Of a stretch of DNA of 64,000 nucleotides, positions 47,507 through 56,553 are shown piece after piece (within the stretch, counting starts at the first letter, position 1; every line of letters begins with the position of its first letter). The translations under genes were made by a program, and so were the position numbers. The stretch lies in contig NZ_JABXKL010000005.1 of the NCBI RefSeq assembly GCF_017114995.1, forward strand, positions 124,001-188,000, given 5' to 3'. The DNA is from Nostoc sp. NMS9 (GTDB lineage Bacteria; Cyanobacteriota; Cyanobacteriia; Cyanobacteriales; Nostocaceae). Under the pieces are notes generated by a model. The model worked only from the letters and a program-made list of their open reading frames with translations, was not told the origin of the DNA and made no database searches.

Positions 47507-47623
47507 ATGTCTAGTCAAGAACAAAATTCCAACAAAGCATTGAAGCAAACGCAGGCTAGCTCAACAAAGAAGAAGAAAGTACAACCTCCTCCAGACATCA
47601 AAAAACCAAAGAAAACCGAATAA
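47507..47623 (+). CDS. Very small lysine-rich protein
   Basis: A 38-codon frame encodes MSSQEQNSNKALKQTQ, then a basic, proline-containing tail (STKKKKVQPPPDIKKPKKTE). GTAGGAGA lies about 20 nt upstream, further than usual. A strong hairpin terminator follows 17 nt after the stop, which supports a transcribed unit. No family recognised; it may be a disordered nucleic-acid-binding or partner peptide of the adjacent coiled-coil proteins. Confidence 0.45.
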   Translation: MSSQEQNSNKALKQTQASSTKKKKVQPPPDIKKPKKTE

Positions 47624-47639
47624 AAAGTATTAGAATTAC

Positions 47640-47672
47640 TTGGAGAGACTTAAATTCAATAAGTCTCTCCAA
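47640..47672. terminator. Bidirectional hairpin between convergent units
   Basis: TTGGAGAGACTT and AAGTCTCTCCAA are perfect 12-bp arms around a 9-nt loop. It sits between the small plus-strand gene and the end of the minus-strand coiled-coil gene, so it may end both transcripts. Confidence 0.82.
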
Positions 47673-47694
47673 TTATCATCAAAAATAAATCAGC

Positions 47695-48774
47695 TTATTT
47701 ATTTTTTGCTTGAGTCTTTGCCTGTTCTAAAGCTATTTCTTTGATTGCCTGATATGAATTAACATTTGAAGTACCTTCAATAGCTTTAACTGCCAAATCC
47801 TGAACTTGTTTGAGAGCGGATTCAAGTTGTTTAGAAAGATTTTGAATTCGCGTCTCTTGGTTAGTAATAGTTTGTTCTAGAGATTGCAGTCTTTGTTCAT
47901 AGAAACGCTTTTGCCCTTCCACTTCCTTAGAATATAAATCTGATTTTACTTTAGCTTGGTAGTGGGCGATACCTTTGCCTTCTTCTGTAGCTTTTTTGAT
48001 GGCTGCTTCTTTATCTTTTGGAAAAGCCTCTACCTTGGCTTTTAACTCTTCAAATTGTTTCTCTCTCTCAGAAATTGCTTTCTCCCGTTCAGCCCACTGC
48101 TTTTCTGTTTCTTGGAGTAATTCTTCCAGTTGCTTATATAGCGCTTTCTGCTCTTGTTCGTATTCGTCATTTTGCAGTTGCCGCTGGAGTTCTAAATTAT
48201 ACTTATACTCTGTTGCATCGCGTTGCCGAGTTTTATTCAAGTTTTCATTCCGTTCTTTTATTGCCCGTTGCTGTTCCTCTTGTTCTTTTCCCCAAGTATT
48301 TATTTGCTCTAGTATTTCTTGGAATAACACTTCAGAACGTCGGCTATATTCTTCCTGATAAGCTTTAGTATTATCTTCATAGGCTTGGATGAGAGTATCC
48401 AAGATATCATCAGAAATTTCTAAATTATGCAGTTGTGTTAATTGTTGGATTTCTTCTTCTAAAGTTCGCCTTATTTCTTCCAAATTAGAGGCTTTTGTGG
48501 TTAGCTGTTCCGATAATTCATTAGCAGCACTGCCAAAACCTAATTGAATCTTTGCCAAGCTTTCAATTGTATTGTTCATCTTTTGTTGGACACTAGAAAG
48601 CTGATTCATAGCTATTTTTTGTTCTAATTTAGGCTGTTCTTTAGTTCCAGACTGGTTTTCTTTGGTAACTTTATCGAGTTCTGATTTCAGTGCTACTTTT
48701 TCTTTTGCCAACTCCTCATACGCCTGAAGAATTTCTACTTTAGTATTCTTATCAGTCGGTTTTTTCCCCACCAC
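47695..48774 (-). CDS. Coiled-coil-rich protein, second of a tandem pair (ZacK-like candidate)
   Basis: The 359-residue product is almost entirely heptad-patterned helix rich in Glu, Lys and Gln (for example EKAISEREKQFEELKAKVEA), with an Ala-rich C-terminal segment (LESALKQVQDLAVKAIEG). It is a clear paralogue of the gene just upstream: both share the QKxNNTIESLAKIQLGFGS / VKGLADLQLEFGS segment and the ...LKQxQDLAxxAx ending. In Anabaena a neighbouring pair of coiled-coil proteins, ZicK and ZacK, co-polymerise and keep the filament straight. The pairing and neighbourhood fit, but identity is inferred. Confidence 0.78.
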   Translation of the reverse strand: MVGKKPTDKNTKVEILQAYEELAKEKVALKSELDKVTKENQSGTKEQPKLEQKIAMNQLSSVQQKMNNTIESLAKIQLGFGSAANELSEQLTTKASNLEEIRRTLEEEIQQLTQLHNLEISDDILDTLIQAYEDNTKAYQEEYSRRSEVLFQEILEQINTWGKEQEEQQRAIKERNENLNKTRQRDATEYKYNLELQRQLQNDEYEQEQKALYKQLEELLQETEKQWAEREKAISEREKQFEELKAKVEAFPKDKEAAIKKATEEGKGIAHYQAKVKSDLYSKEVEGQKRFYEQRLQSLEQTITNQETRIQNLSKQLESALKQVQDLAVKAIEGTSNVNSYQAIKEIALEQAKTQAKNK

Positions 48775-48827
48775 AACAAACCTCCTCTTCAGGAATTCAA
48801 AATGATTAAGATGCTACGAATTCACAA

Positions 48828-49811
48828 CTATTTAGGGTTAGAACTACCAAAAGCCCTCATAGCTAAGTCTTGTGCTTGTTTTAATGCAGTTTGCAATTGA
48901 GCAGAAATGCCTTCTATTTGCTCAGACTGTTTCTTAATTGTTTCTTCCAGAGATTGAATTTTTTGTTCATAACTCTGTTTATTCGATTCCCATTCTCTTT
49001 CAAATAAATCAGCCTCGATTTTAGCTTTTTGGCTTGTTTCTTTAATTGCTTCTTCTCTAGCCTTCTTAACAGCTTCTTCAAGTTCGCTAGGAAATGTAGT
49101 TACTTTTTGTTCATAATCTGCAAAGAGTGGTTGGCGTTCAGCGAAGATTTTTTCTCGTTCTACCCAATTTTTCTCTTTCTTTTGAGAATTTTCTTGTATT
49201 TCCCTTTGTTGTTGGCGCTTTATCCCTTCGTAGCTGTCTGTATTAAGTTTACGAGTAGTTTCTAACTTATACTGAAATTCTTCTTGTTCTTGTTGGCGAT
49301 CTTTGGCTAATAAATCATTGTATGCTTGGAGTTTTTCTTCATACTCTGCTTGCTCTTTTTGCCATTCTTTCCGCCTAATTATAATTTCTTTCTCTAGTGC
49401 TTCCTTTTTGCTAATAGTATCTTGTTCAAGAATTTTTAATTTTTCTTGATGTTCTTGACTTAAAATGTCTAGAGTATCCGCTACAACTCTAATTTGTTGC
49501 AGTTCTTGTAGGCGTTGAGTTTCAATTTCTATCGCTCGGTTCAATTCATCTAACTTGGAATTTTCCTGAGCTAGTTTTTCAGATAATCCGTTGAGAATAC
49601 TGCCAAACTCCAATTGTAAATCAGCTAAACCTTTGACAATACTATCAACTGTATATGCAGAAGCTGCTTGCAGAATTTCTTGACTTTTTGCCTTTTCTGC
49701 TTCCTCTTGTTTGGTTGCTATTTTAGATTCAAGTTTTTTTCTTTGGATAATAATTTGTTGAAATGCTTGCATTAGTTGTTGTTTGCTGTCTTTGACTCCA
49801 ACTGTAGTCAT
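48828..49811 (-). CDS. Coiled-coil-rich protein, first of a tandem pair (ZicK-like candidate)
   Basis: The 327-residue product is a long coiled coil (QQIIIQRKKLESKIATKQEE, then EREKIFAERQPLFADYEQKV) ending LKQAQDLAMRAFGSSNPK. I chose the ATG at 49811 because GGGAG lies 7 nt before it; an ATG 16 codons upstream lacks a site. It precedes its paralogue by 53 nt on the same strand and is divergent from the phosphate-type response regulator. It lacks a signal peptide or membrane helix, so it is cytoplasmic and probably filament-forming. Confidence 0.8.
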   Translation of the reverse strand: MTTVGVKDSKQQLMQAFQQIIIQRKKLESKIATKQEEAEKAKSQEILQAASAYTVDSIVKGLADLQLEFGSILNGLSEKLAQENSKLDELNRAIEIETQRLQELQQIRVVADTLDILSQEHQEKLKILEQDTISKKEALEKEIIIRRKEWQKEQAEYEEKLQAYNDLLAKDRQQEQEEFQYKLETTRKLNTDSYEGIKRQQQREIQENSQKKEKNWVEREKIFAERQPLFADYEQKVTTFPSELEEAVKKAREEAIKETSQKAKIEADLFEREWESNKQSYEQKIQSLEETIKKQSEQIEGISAQLQTALKQAQDLAMRAFGSSNPK

Positions 49812-50321
49812 CTTCCAACTCCCTTCAATAGGCAAATTATTTATTGGGTAGCAAGCCATACCAATGACTACCCTATGCAGACATCAGAGTAGCCTTTGAA
49901 TCAACATTTTTAACGCAGTGGAAATACTGAAATGATCAACATCTGACACTTAGTGGGTACGAATTTTCCACATGTATGTCCTTCTGTTTTTCAGATATAG
50001 TTTTCCCTTTGATAATTATAGTACTTTTGTACTAAAATAAATATACCTAACCTAATCTCCTCTGTCAAGATAATCTTCATGCAATAATGTCTTTGGATCT
50101 TTTGAAGACAGAATCGAAAATTCAAAGTCCTTAATTAAATAACTATAGAAGCTTGCAGCCACAGTTATTTATGATTTAGGAGACTGCTGTGGTATATGTT
50201 ACTTTTTGTAAAGAAAATCTAAAAGAATTAACCCTAGTCGAAATGTGGTTGCAGTAAGGCGAGATAATAGACTTAATCATCCTAATTGATACAAGCACAG
50301 TCCTAGACTTTTGTGATATCA
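49812..50321. other. Divergent promoter region between coiled-coil pair and sphR-like gene
   Basis: About 510 AT-rich bp without a supported gene. Promoters for both directions should lie here. I could not fix a PHO-box with confidence. Confidence 0.45.
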
Positions 50322-51074
50322 ATGTATACCAGTGAATCGACCAAATACTCTGCCAGAACGGGCATTGGACAAACCAGCCGTATTCTAGTAGTAGAAGATG
50401 AAGAATTAATCCAGGAAATGCTAGCTGTAGCTCTGGAAGAAGAAGGTTACGGGGTGATAACAGCCCCTGATGGGCGGTCTGCTATAGAGTATCTCAAAAG
50501 TTTTGAAACCAATTCAGGGGAACTTCCCTTTGATCTGGTCATTCTTGATTTGATGCTGCCGCAAATCAATGGGTTAGATATTTGCCGTTTGCTGCGTCAT
50601 CAAGGCAACCCAGTACCTATTTTAATGCTGAGTGCTAAGGGTAGTGAAACTGACCGCGTTTTGGGGTTAGAGGTGGGTGCAGATGACTACCTGACCAAAC
50701 CCTTTAGTATGCGCGAGTTAGTTGCTCGTTGTCGCGCTTTACTCCGCCGCCAACGCCTAAGTAATTTACCACAAATACCAGTATTAAAGTTTAAGGATGT
50801 CTCCTTGAATCCTCAAGAATGTCGCGTGCTGGTTCGCGGTCAAGAAGTGAGTCTTTCCCCCAAAGAGTTCCGTTTGCTGGAACTGTTTATGAGTTACGCC
50901 CGCCGGGTATGGTCACGGGAACAATTGCTCGATCAGGTTTGGGGGCCGGATTTTGTGGGCGATAGTAAAACTGTAGACGTTCACATTCGGTGGTTGCGCG
51001 AAAAATTAGAGCAAGACCCCAGTCATCCCGAATATATTGTGACTGTAAGAGGTTTTGGCTATAGGTTTGGATAA
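50322..51074 (+). CDS. sphR: OmpR/PhoB-family response regulator, probable SphR
   Basis: The 250-residue product has a receiver domain (VVEDEEL, phospho-acceptor Asp76 in LVILDLMLP, lysine in DDYLTKPF) and an OmpR-type winged helix (SLSPKEFRLLELFMSY, then SKTVDVHIRWLREKL and VRGFGYRFG). The histidine kinase and PhoU genes follow on the same strand, which points to the SphR-SphS phosphate system. It would activate phosphate uptake and phosphatase genes at low phosphate. I chose the ATG at 50322 over the GTG three codons earlier. Confidence 0.85.
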   Translation: MYTSESTKYSARTGIGQTSRILVVEDEELIQEMLAVALEEEGYGVITAPDGRSAIEYLKSFETNSGELPFDLVILDLMLPQINGLDICRLLRHQGNPVPILMLSAKGSETDRVLGLEVGADDYLTKPFSMRELVARCRALLRRQRLSNLPQIPVLKFKDVSLNPQECRVLVRGQEVSLSPKEFRLLELFMSYARRVWSREQLLDQVWGPDFVGDSKTVDVHIRWLREKLEQDPSHPEYIVTVRGFGYRFG

Positions 51075-51127
51075 TTAGTTGGGATAGTTGTTAGTTTTTA
51101 GTAGTCACCAAGAAACTAACAACTCAA

Positions 51128-52447
51128 ATGCTTTTATTGGGATTTTTTCTGGGTTTAGCGGTAGGCATTGGGTTTTGGGTTTGGCAACAGGTTCAACTTA
51201 ACCGCTACCTGGGGCGCTTACTCCGACCGTTAACCTCCCATTCTTACAATATGGGACTGTTGCTGATTCCTGGGTTGCGGCAAGAAATAGCAATGGTGAA
51301 GCAGCAACGGCAAGATTTGCAGCAGTCGTTGCAAACTTATCAAGACCTGCTAGATTTTGCACCAGTGGGATATTTACAGGTGGATGAGGAAAATCAACTG
51401 CTGTGGTGTAATCGACAGGCGCAGGAAATTTTGTATCTGCAAAGGTGGCAACCAGAACAGGTACGGTTGTTATTGGAGTTGGTCAGGTCTTATGAACTCG
51501 ACCATTTAATTGAGCAAACTCGTGATTTGCAAAAACCACAAACGGGAGAATGGATATTTCATCCATCTTGTGATGATGCAGCAGAGATGGCAACAATTAA
51601 ATCTCTGGCTTTGCGGGCCAGTAGCTTGCCTTTACCCAATGGACAAGTGGGAGTATTTTTAGAAAATCGTCAACCCCTATTAGATATAAATCAAGTACGC
51701 GATCGCTCTTTTTCTGATCTAGCACACGAACTCAGAACGCCACTAACTTCGATTCGCTTGGTTGCGGAAACTTTACAAACCCGCTTGGAACCACCTTTAA
51801 ATCGCTGGGTTAACCGCCTAATGCAAGAAGTTGATCGGCTGATTAACTTGGTGCAAAGCTGGTTAGACCTCACCCAAATGGAAGCAAACCCAAAAATGCA
51901 ATTACAAGCTAAAGCTGTAGAATTGCGATCGCTCATTACATCTGTTTGGGAAACACTAGAACCCTTAGCACAGCGTCAACATCTGTCTTTTTCTTATTCG
52001 GGCCCAGAAAATCTTTGGATTAAAGCAGATAAAGCCAGAATTTACCAGGTTTTTCTCAACTTGCTAGACAATAGCATTAAGTACAGTCCTCCTGGTACAA
52101 GCATTTACGTTGAAGCGAAAATCTTATCAACAAAGGATAATGATCCTGCTTCCCCAATCTTGGAAATAAGTCTTATTGATTCTGGAGTCGGCTTTTCTGA
52201 GGCAGATTTACCCCACGTTTTTGAGCGATTTTATCGAGGAGATAAAGCGCGAACTCATTCTCCCCAAGATAGTAACTCCATAGGAGCGATCGTTGGCAAT
52301 GGATTAGGATTAGCGATCGTTGAGCAAATTCTAATTGCCCACGGTGGTTCAATCAAAGCGATGAACCATCCAGAAACTGGCGGTGCGTGGATGCAACTCC
52401 AATTTCCTGAAGTTATGGCGAACTCCCTAAGCCAAGACTATAGTTAG
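51128..52447 (+). CDS. sphS: Sensor histidine kinase, probable SphS
   Basis: The 439-residue product has one N-terminal membrane helix (LLLGFFLGLAVGIGFWVW), a PAS-like sensor region (about 70-180: LLDFAPVGYLQVDEENQLLW), the dimerisation helix with His200 (SFSDLAHELRTPLTSIR) and an ATPase domain (NLLDNSIKYSPPG, DSGVGFSEADLPHVFERF, GNGLGLAIVEQI). It starts 53 nt after the response regulator. The N-terminal region plus PAS matches cyanobacterial SphS, which responds to phosphate through PhoU. Confidence 0.86.
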   Translation: MLLLGFFLGLAVGIGFWVWQQVQLNRYLGRLLRPLTSHSYNMGLLLIPGLRQEIAMVKQQRQDLQQSLQTYQDLLDFAPVGYLQVDEENQLLWCNRQAQEILYLQRWQPEQVRLLLELVRSYELDHLIEQTRDLQKPQTGEWIFHPSCDDAAEMATIKSLALRASSLPLPNGQVGVFLENRQPLLDINQVRDRSFSDLAHELRTPLTSIRLVAETLQTRLEPPLNRWVNRLMQEVDRLINLVQSWLDLTQMEANPKMQLQAKAVELRSLITSVWETLEPLAQRQHLSFSYSGPENLWIKADKARIYQVFLNLLDNSIKYSPPGTSIYVEAKILSTKDNDPASPILEISLIDSGVGFSEADLPHVFERFYRGDKARTHSPQDSNSIGAIVGNGLGLAIVEQILIAHGGSIKAMNHPETGGAWMQLQFPEVMANSLSQDYS

Positions 52448-52476
52448 TAATATTCTTCACCTTTAAGACAACAAGT

Positions 52477-53145
52477 GTGAAAGCCATCGATTATACTCCT
52501 AATCCTCAAAGACCACAACTCGCACGCGCCATTAGGCGCTTAGAACGGGATGTATTACGCATGGGTGCCTTGGTAGAACAATCATTTCGCCTCAGCCACC
52601 AAGCGTTATTTGCTCGTAACTTAACAGCAGCTGAGGAACTCCCCCGATTAGATAAAAAGATTGATCGCTTTTATAGACAAATCGAATCAGACTGTACGGC
52701 GATTATGACGCTACAAGCGCCTACGGCTCCCGATTTGCGCTGCTTGAGTGCCTTTATGCAGCTAGTGCGAGATTTAGAGCGCATTGGCGATTATGCTGAG
52801 GATTTAGCTGAGATTGCGATTAAAATTTTTCCTTACGCGCCTCATACGTCAATGCCCGACATTGAAGCTATGTCCCTTCACGCACAGGCGATGCTGGCAA
52901 CTAGCTTAAAGGCTTTGGGAGATTTTGATGAAGCTGGTGGACGCCGTTTAAAACATCTGGATGATACTGTAGACGATGCCTACGATCGCGTTTATCAGAC
53001 TTTAGCCCAACAACGGGATGTGCCTGGTGTAGTCGAGCCAATTATACTGCTGGCACTGGCAATTCGTTGTCTGGAACGCATGGCAGATCATGCTACTAAT
53101 ATCGGTCAAAGAGTAGCATATATTGTCACCGGTCAACGCTCCTAA
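52477..53145 (+). CDS. phoU: Phosphate signalling protein PhoU
   Basis: The 222-residue product has two PhoU three-helix units, each with the metal-binding pattern (RDLERIGDYAEDLAEIA and RCLERMADHATNIGQRV). It starts with GTG 29 nt after the kinase gene, so the three genes form a likely operon. It would restrain the kinase when phosphate is plentiful. Confidence 0.93.
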   Translation: MKAIDYTPNPQRPQLARAIRRLERDVLRMGALVEQSFRLSHQALFARNLTAAEELPRLDKKIDRFYRQIESDCTAIMTLQAPTAPDLRCLSAFMQLVRDLERIGDYAEDLAEIAIKIFPYAPHTSMPDIEAMSLHAQAMLATSLKALGDFDEAGGRRLKHLDDTVDDAYDRVYQTLAQQRDVPGVVEPIILLALAIRCLERMADHATNIGQRVAYIVTGQRS

Positions 53146-53159
53146 TTGATATGCCACCC

Positions 53160-53207
53160 AGATCCCCGACTTCTACTCTCCAGGTGTCTGCAAGAAGTTG
53201 GGGATCT
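53160..53207. repeat. AGATCCCCGACTTCT-family hairpin with expanded loop
   Basis: AGATCCCCGACTTCT (53160-53174) and AGAAGTTGGGGATCT (53193-53207) match the arms of the hairpin at 17461, with one base change and an 18-nt loop. It follows the phoU stop by 14 nt. The rest of the 432-bp gap to 53577 is AT-rich and shows no gene. Confidence 0.8.
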
Positions 53208-53577
53208 AAATCCAGTGATTTAGTAAGCGCCATTCCACCCTACTATCTTCATAGATTATTTGCGCCTCCATACTTACTTAGTCTTCATAAAATACCAAAT
53301 AATTAAAAATAAGTTAACTAAATATTTTACTAAAAGCTTACCTGTTCTTAAACTTACACAATTAAAGTAACAGATAAACAACTGAAAATTTCGGCTCTAT
53401 CTCACTGATAGATACCTTAAGCAAAAGTTGTTACCATCAGAAGATTTTGAGTTAGTCTCTAGCTCTGATTGAGAAGAATAGACTTTCAGAGATACAGGTG
53501 ATTTTTAATACAAATTATTAGAGTTTCTTAATCATTGTAAATAGCGAGATTCCCTGATAATTATGTAGTTACGGTTA

Positions 53578-54207
53578 ATGATGTATTCCCCAATTCCTAC
53601 TTCAAACTCTTCTGCTGTGTTAAATGGTTCTGCTTTGGGCGGACAATTACCCCAGCAGATATTTACCCGTAGGGAAGTAATTCCACCTCACAATGACGTA
53701 ATTTGGCGCATTGAATACGGTGCAGTTCGTACCTTAACGTGGAGTGAGGATGGAACATTCATCACTCTCGGTTATTGGGGACTAGGGGATCTGATTGGCT
53801 ATCCTTTGTCTAAGGTGAAGCCCTACCAGATTGAATGTCTCACGGGCGTGGAAGTAAGCATTGTGCCACCTCATTTGTGGCATCAGGATATTAATGCTTT
53901 GTTGTCTCATATTCAACAAGCAGAGGATCTACTAAGCATTGTGCATCGAAAACCAATTTCGCTACGCTTATGGCAGTTTTTAGTCTGGTTAAGTGAAAAA
54001 TTTGGACGTGACGTAGACAAGGGCAAGCTAATTGATTTAAATGTTACCCATCAAGATATTGCTGAAGTGTTAAATACTACGCGAGTAACTGTTACCCGAC
54101 TCCTACAGCAGTTAGAGGAAGAAGGAACAGTTTTACGTCACAAACGCCGCATTATTTTGCGCTTACCAAATAAATTAATTAAAAATTATAGTTCAGCAGT
54201 ATGCTAA
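53578..54207 (+). CDS. Crp/Fnr-family transcriptional regulator
   Basis: The 209-residue product has a degenerate cyclic-nucleotide-fold sensor (IEYGAVRTLTWSEDGTFITL, then GLGDLIGYPLSK) and a Crp-type helix-turn-helix (LNVTHQDIAEVLNTTRVTVTRLL). The cAMP cassette glutamate and arginine of true Crp are not present, so it probably senses something else or acts without ligand. It lies just upstream of an SLH porin on the same strand and might regulate it; this is positional inference. Confidence 0.86.
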   Translation: MMYSPIPTSNSSAVLNGSALGGQLPQQIFTRREVIPPHNDVIWRIEYGAVRTLTWSEDGTFITLGYWGLGDLIGYPLSKVKPYQIECLTGVEVSIVPPHLWHQDINALLSHIQQAEDLLSIVHRKPISLRLWQFLVWLSEKFGRDVDKGKLIDLNVTHQDIAEVLNTTRVTVTRLLQQLEEEGTVLRHKRRIILRLPNKLIKNYSSAVC

Positions 54208-54338
54208 CTAATTGCTTGTAATAATCACAGGATAAATGTATAATCGTTGCTGTGATTGTGTGTAAAATCCACAAAACAGAAGTGCTTAAAGCATTTTCTC
54301 ATGGGTGGATTATTGTAGGTGTGAGTGAAAGTAAAAAC

Positions 54339-55988
54339 ATGACAAAACGATTCTGGAATCTTTTTAAGGTTAGTCCGATTGTATTAGCTGCTACATTTTT
54401 CGTTGCTAATAATGCCTTAGCTGCTGAAGTCAAGGAACAGCTAACAAATGTTGACCAGTTATCTGAAGCTCAAGAGTCTAACGACATGAGTCAGGTAACA
54501 TCAGTTTCTCAGTTTTCGGATGTGCAGCCTACAGATTGGGCATTCCAAGCTTTACAATCTCTAGTTGAGCGCTACGGCTGTATTGCAGGTTATCCTAACA
54601 GTACCTATCGTGGGAACCGTGCTTTAACCCGCTATGAATTTGCCGCAGGTTTGAATGCCTGTTTAGATCGGGTTAACGAACTGATTGCTACAGCTACTGC
54701 CGATTTGGTCAGCAAACAAGATTTAGCTACTTTACAGCGCTTACAAGAAGAATATTCTGCTGAATTAGCAACTCTGCGCGGTCGTGTTGATGGACTAGAA
54801 GCGCGCACTTCTGAGTTGGAAGCTAATCAGTTCTCCACTACCACCAAGTTGGTTGGGGAAGCTATTTTCGCTGTGTCTGATGTTTTTGGCGACAATAGAG
54901 CAGTTCCTGGTGGCGATCCTACTCAAGACTTGAATTATAACACCACTTTTAGCGATCGCGTTCGTTTGAACTTATTGAGCAGTTTCACTGGTAAAGACCA
55001 GTTGCAACTCCGGCTGAATGCTAATAACACCATCTCCAATCGTGGTAATGATGCATTGGGTACTGGTACTGGTACCAACATGACCCGCTTGGGTTTTGAT
55101 GGAGATAACGGCAACGCTGTTGTAATTGATAAAATCAACTATGCTTTCAACTTGACCGACGCAGTACGTGTCAAAGTTGATGCTAGTGGTGGTGAATTAT
55201 ATGAAAACGTTAATACTTTCAACCCTGACTTTACTAGCTCTGCTAGAGGTGCTCTCTCTCGGTTTGGACGTTTCAGCCCCATATATCGTCAAGGTCAAGG
55301 TGGCGCTGGTGTAACTGTTACTTTCAATCCTAAAGGCGCTATCAGTTTGACTGGTGCTTATCTAGCTAGGACTGCTAACGACCCAACCCTGAATAATGGG
55401 CTGTTGGATGGTGATAACGCGATTTTTGGTCAGTTATCTTTCCAACCCACCAAAGCTTTTAATATTGGCTTAACCTATGCCCGTACTTATCAAACTGATG
55501 GTGCGGCTAATAACCTTTTCCAAGGTACAGGTAGTATTTTTGCCAACACTCCCTTTGGGGCTAACACTCGTACAGAATCCAATAACTACGGTGTAGAAGC
55601 TACCTTCCAATTTAGTCCTCAATTGGCTCTTAGTGGTTGGGGAGGTTATACCACTGCTGATGCGCTTACTGGTGCTAATGCAGGTGCAGACGCAGATATT
55701 TGGTACTGGGCTGGAGCGCTTGCTTTGAAAGACTTTGGTGGCGAAGGCAACGTTTTGGGTATCATCTTTGGTCAACCACCCAAAGTTACTGGTGGTAGCA
55801 TCAAAAATGTCGCTGGCAATACTACCTTCGACGACAGTACCTCTTATCACTTAGAGGGTCTTTACAAGTACAAGGTTTCCGATAATATTCAGGTAACACC
55901 TGGCTTGTTGGTAATCTTCAATCCAGAGCACAACGACGCTAACGACACTGAATATGTAGGTACTCTACGTACTACCTTCACTTTCTAA
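54339..55988 (+). CDS. SLH-domain OprB-type outer-membrane porin
   Basis: The 549-residue product has a signal peptide (to about ANNALAA), one SLH domain (VQPTDWAFQALQSLVERYGC to TRYEFAAGLNAC), a short coiled coil (LQRLQEEYSAELATLRGRVD) and a C-terminal beta barrel ending in phenylalanine (LRTTFTF). This is the cyanobacterial SomA/iron-uptake porin layout: the SLH domain anchors to peptidoglycan-linked polysaccharide. I chose the ATG at 54339, where the signal peptide begins; an upstream GTG frame adds 29 atypical residues. A strong terminator follows. Confidence 0.9.
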   Translation: MTKRFWNLFKVSPIVLAATFFVANNALAAEVKEQLTNVDQLSEAQESNDMSQVTSVSQFSDVQPTDWAFQALQSLVERYGCIAGYPNSTYRGNRALTRYEFAAGLNACLDRVNELIATATADLVSKQDLATLQRLQEEYSAELATLRGRVDGLEARTSELEANQFSTTTKLVGEAIFAVSDVFGDNRAVPGGDPTQDLNYNTTFSDRVRLNLLSSFTGKDQLQLRLNANNTISNRGNDALGTGTGTNMTRLGFDGDNGNAVVIDKINYAFNLTDAVRVKVDASGGELYENVNTFNPDFTSSARGALSRFGRFSPIYRQGQGGAGVTVTFNPKGAISLTGAYLARTANDPTLNNGLLDGDNAIFGQLSFQPTKAFNIGLTYARTYQTDGAANNLFQGTGSIFANTPFGANTRTESNNYGVEATFQFSPQLALSGWGGYTTADALTGANAGADADIWYWAGALALKDFGGEGNVLGIIFGQPPKVTGGSIKNVAGNTTFDDSTSYHLEGLYKYKVSDNIQVTPGLLVIFNPEHNDANDTEYVGTLRTTFTF

Positions 55989-56016
55989 AATTGGCAAAGC
56001 TCAGAATTAGATAAAT

Positions 56017-56042
56017 AAAACCCCACTTTTAGGTGGGGTTTT
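56017..56042 (+). terminator. Rho-independent terminator of the porin gene
   Basis: AAAACCCCAC-TTTTAG-GTGGGGTTTT forms a 10-bp stem with a terminal T run, 28 nt past the stop. Confidence 0.93.
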
Positions 56043-56060
56043 GTTTCGGAAGAAAATTAG

Positions 56061-56321
56061 CTATGTAGGATTATAATCTGGCTGATTGGATATATCTTTT
56101 GGGGGGCGATCGCTACTCCAAGCCCACCACACAGAACCACAGTGACAGTAGTAGAATTCTTGCCATTTGCGACGACGGTCTTCTGTAAGTACAGGCGATC
56201 GCCGATTTAGCCAAACTTTCTCAGCTTCTAGGCTACTTGAGTGGCAGTTAGGACAGCAAAAATCATAAGCATGTATTGCCTTATTTGTCCATTCAGGTGG
56301 GAGGGTAGCAAAAGCGTCCAT
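56061..56321 (-). CDS. Small cysteine-rich, probable zinc-ribbon protein
   Basis: The 86-residue product has two cysteine pairs, FCCPNCHSSSLEAEKVW and FYYCHCGSVWWAWSSD, spaced like a zinc ribbon. It also carries a tryptophan-rich end. I do not recognise a named family; similar small proteins occur in cyanobacteria. It converges with the porin gene across the terminator. Confidence 0.65.
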   Translation of the reverse strand: MDAFATLPPEWTNKAIHAYDFCCPNCHSSSLEAEKVWLNRRSPVLTEDRRRKWQEFYYCHCGSVWWAWSSDRPPKDISNQPDYNPT

Positions 56322-56553
56322 GTAGTTACAAATATAGTCTTAATGGCAAGCCAAAACTTTGACGTTTTGAATTTGGCGGCAAACGAATACTATAAAATCC
56401 CGCCACACTATCAAACTGTTTAATCAATATTCTTATAGCTCGATCTGAATTTATTCAAGACTGCGAGAGCATCTCATAAATCAAAGGTTAACACGAAAAC
56501 TTTATTTTTTACACACCTAGTTACTATGCACATTATGGCTAATAATTAAATTT

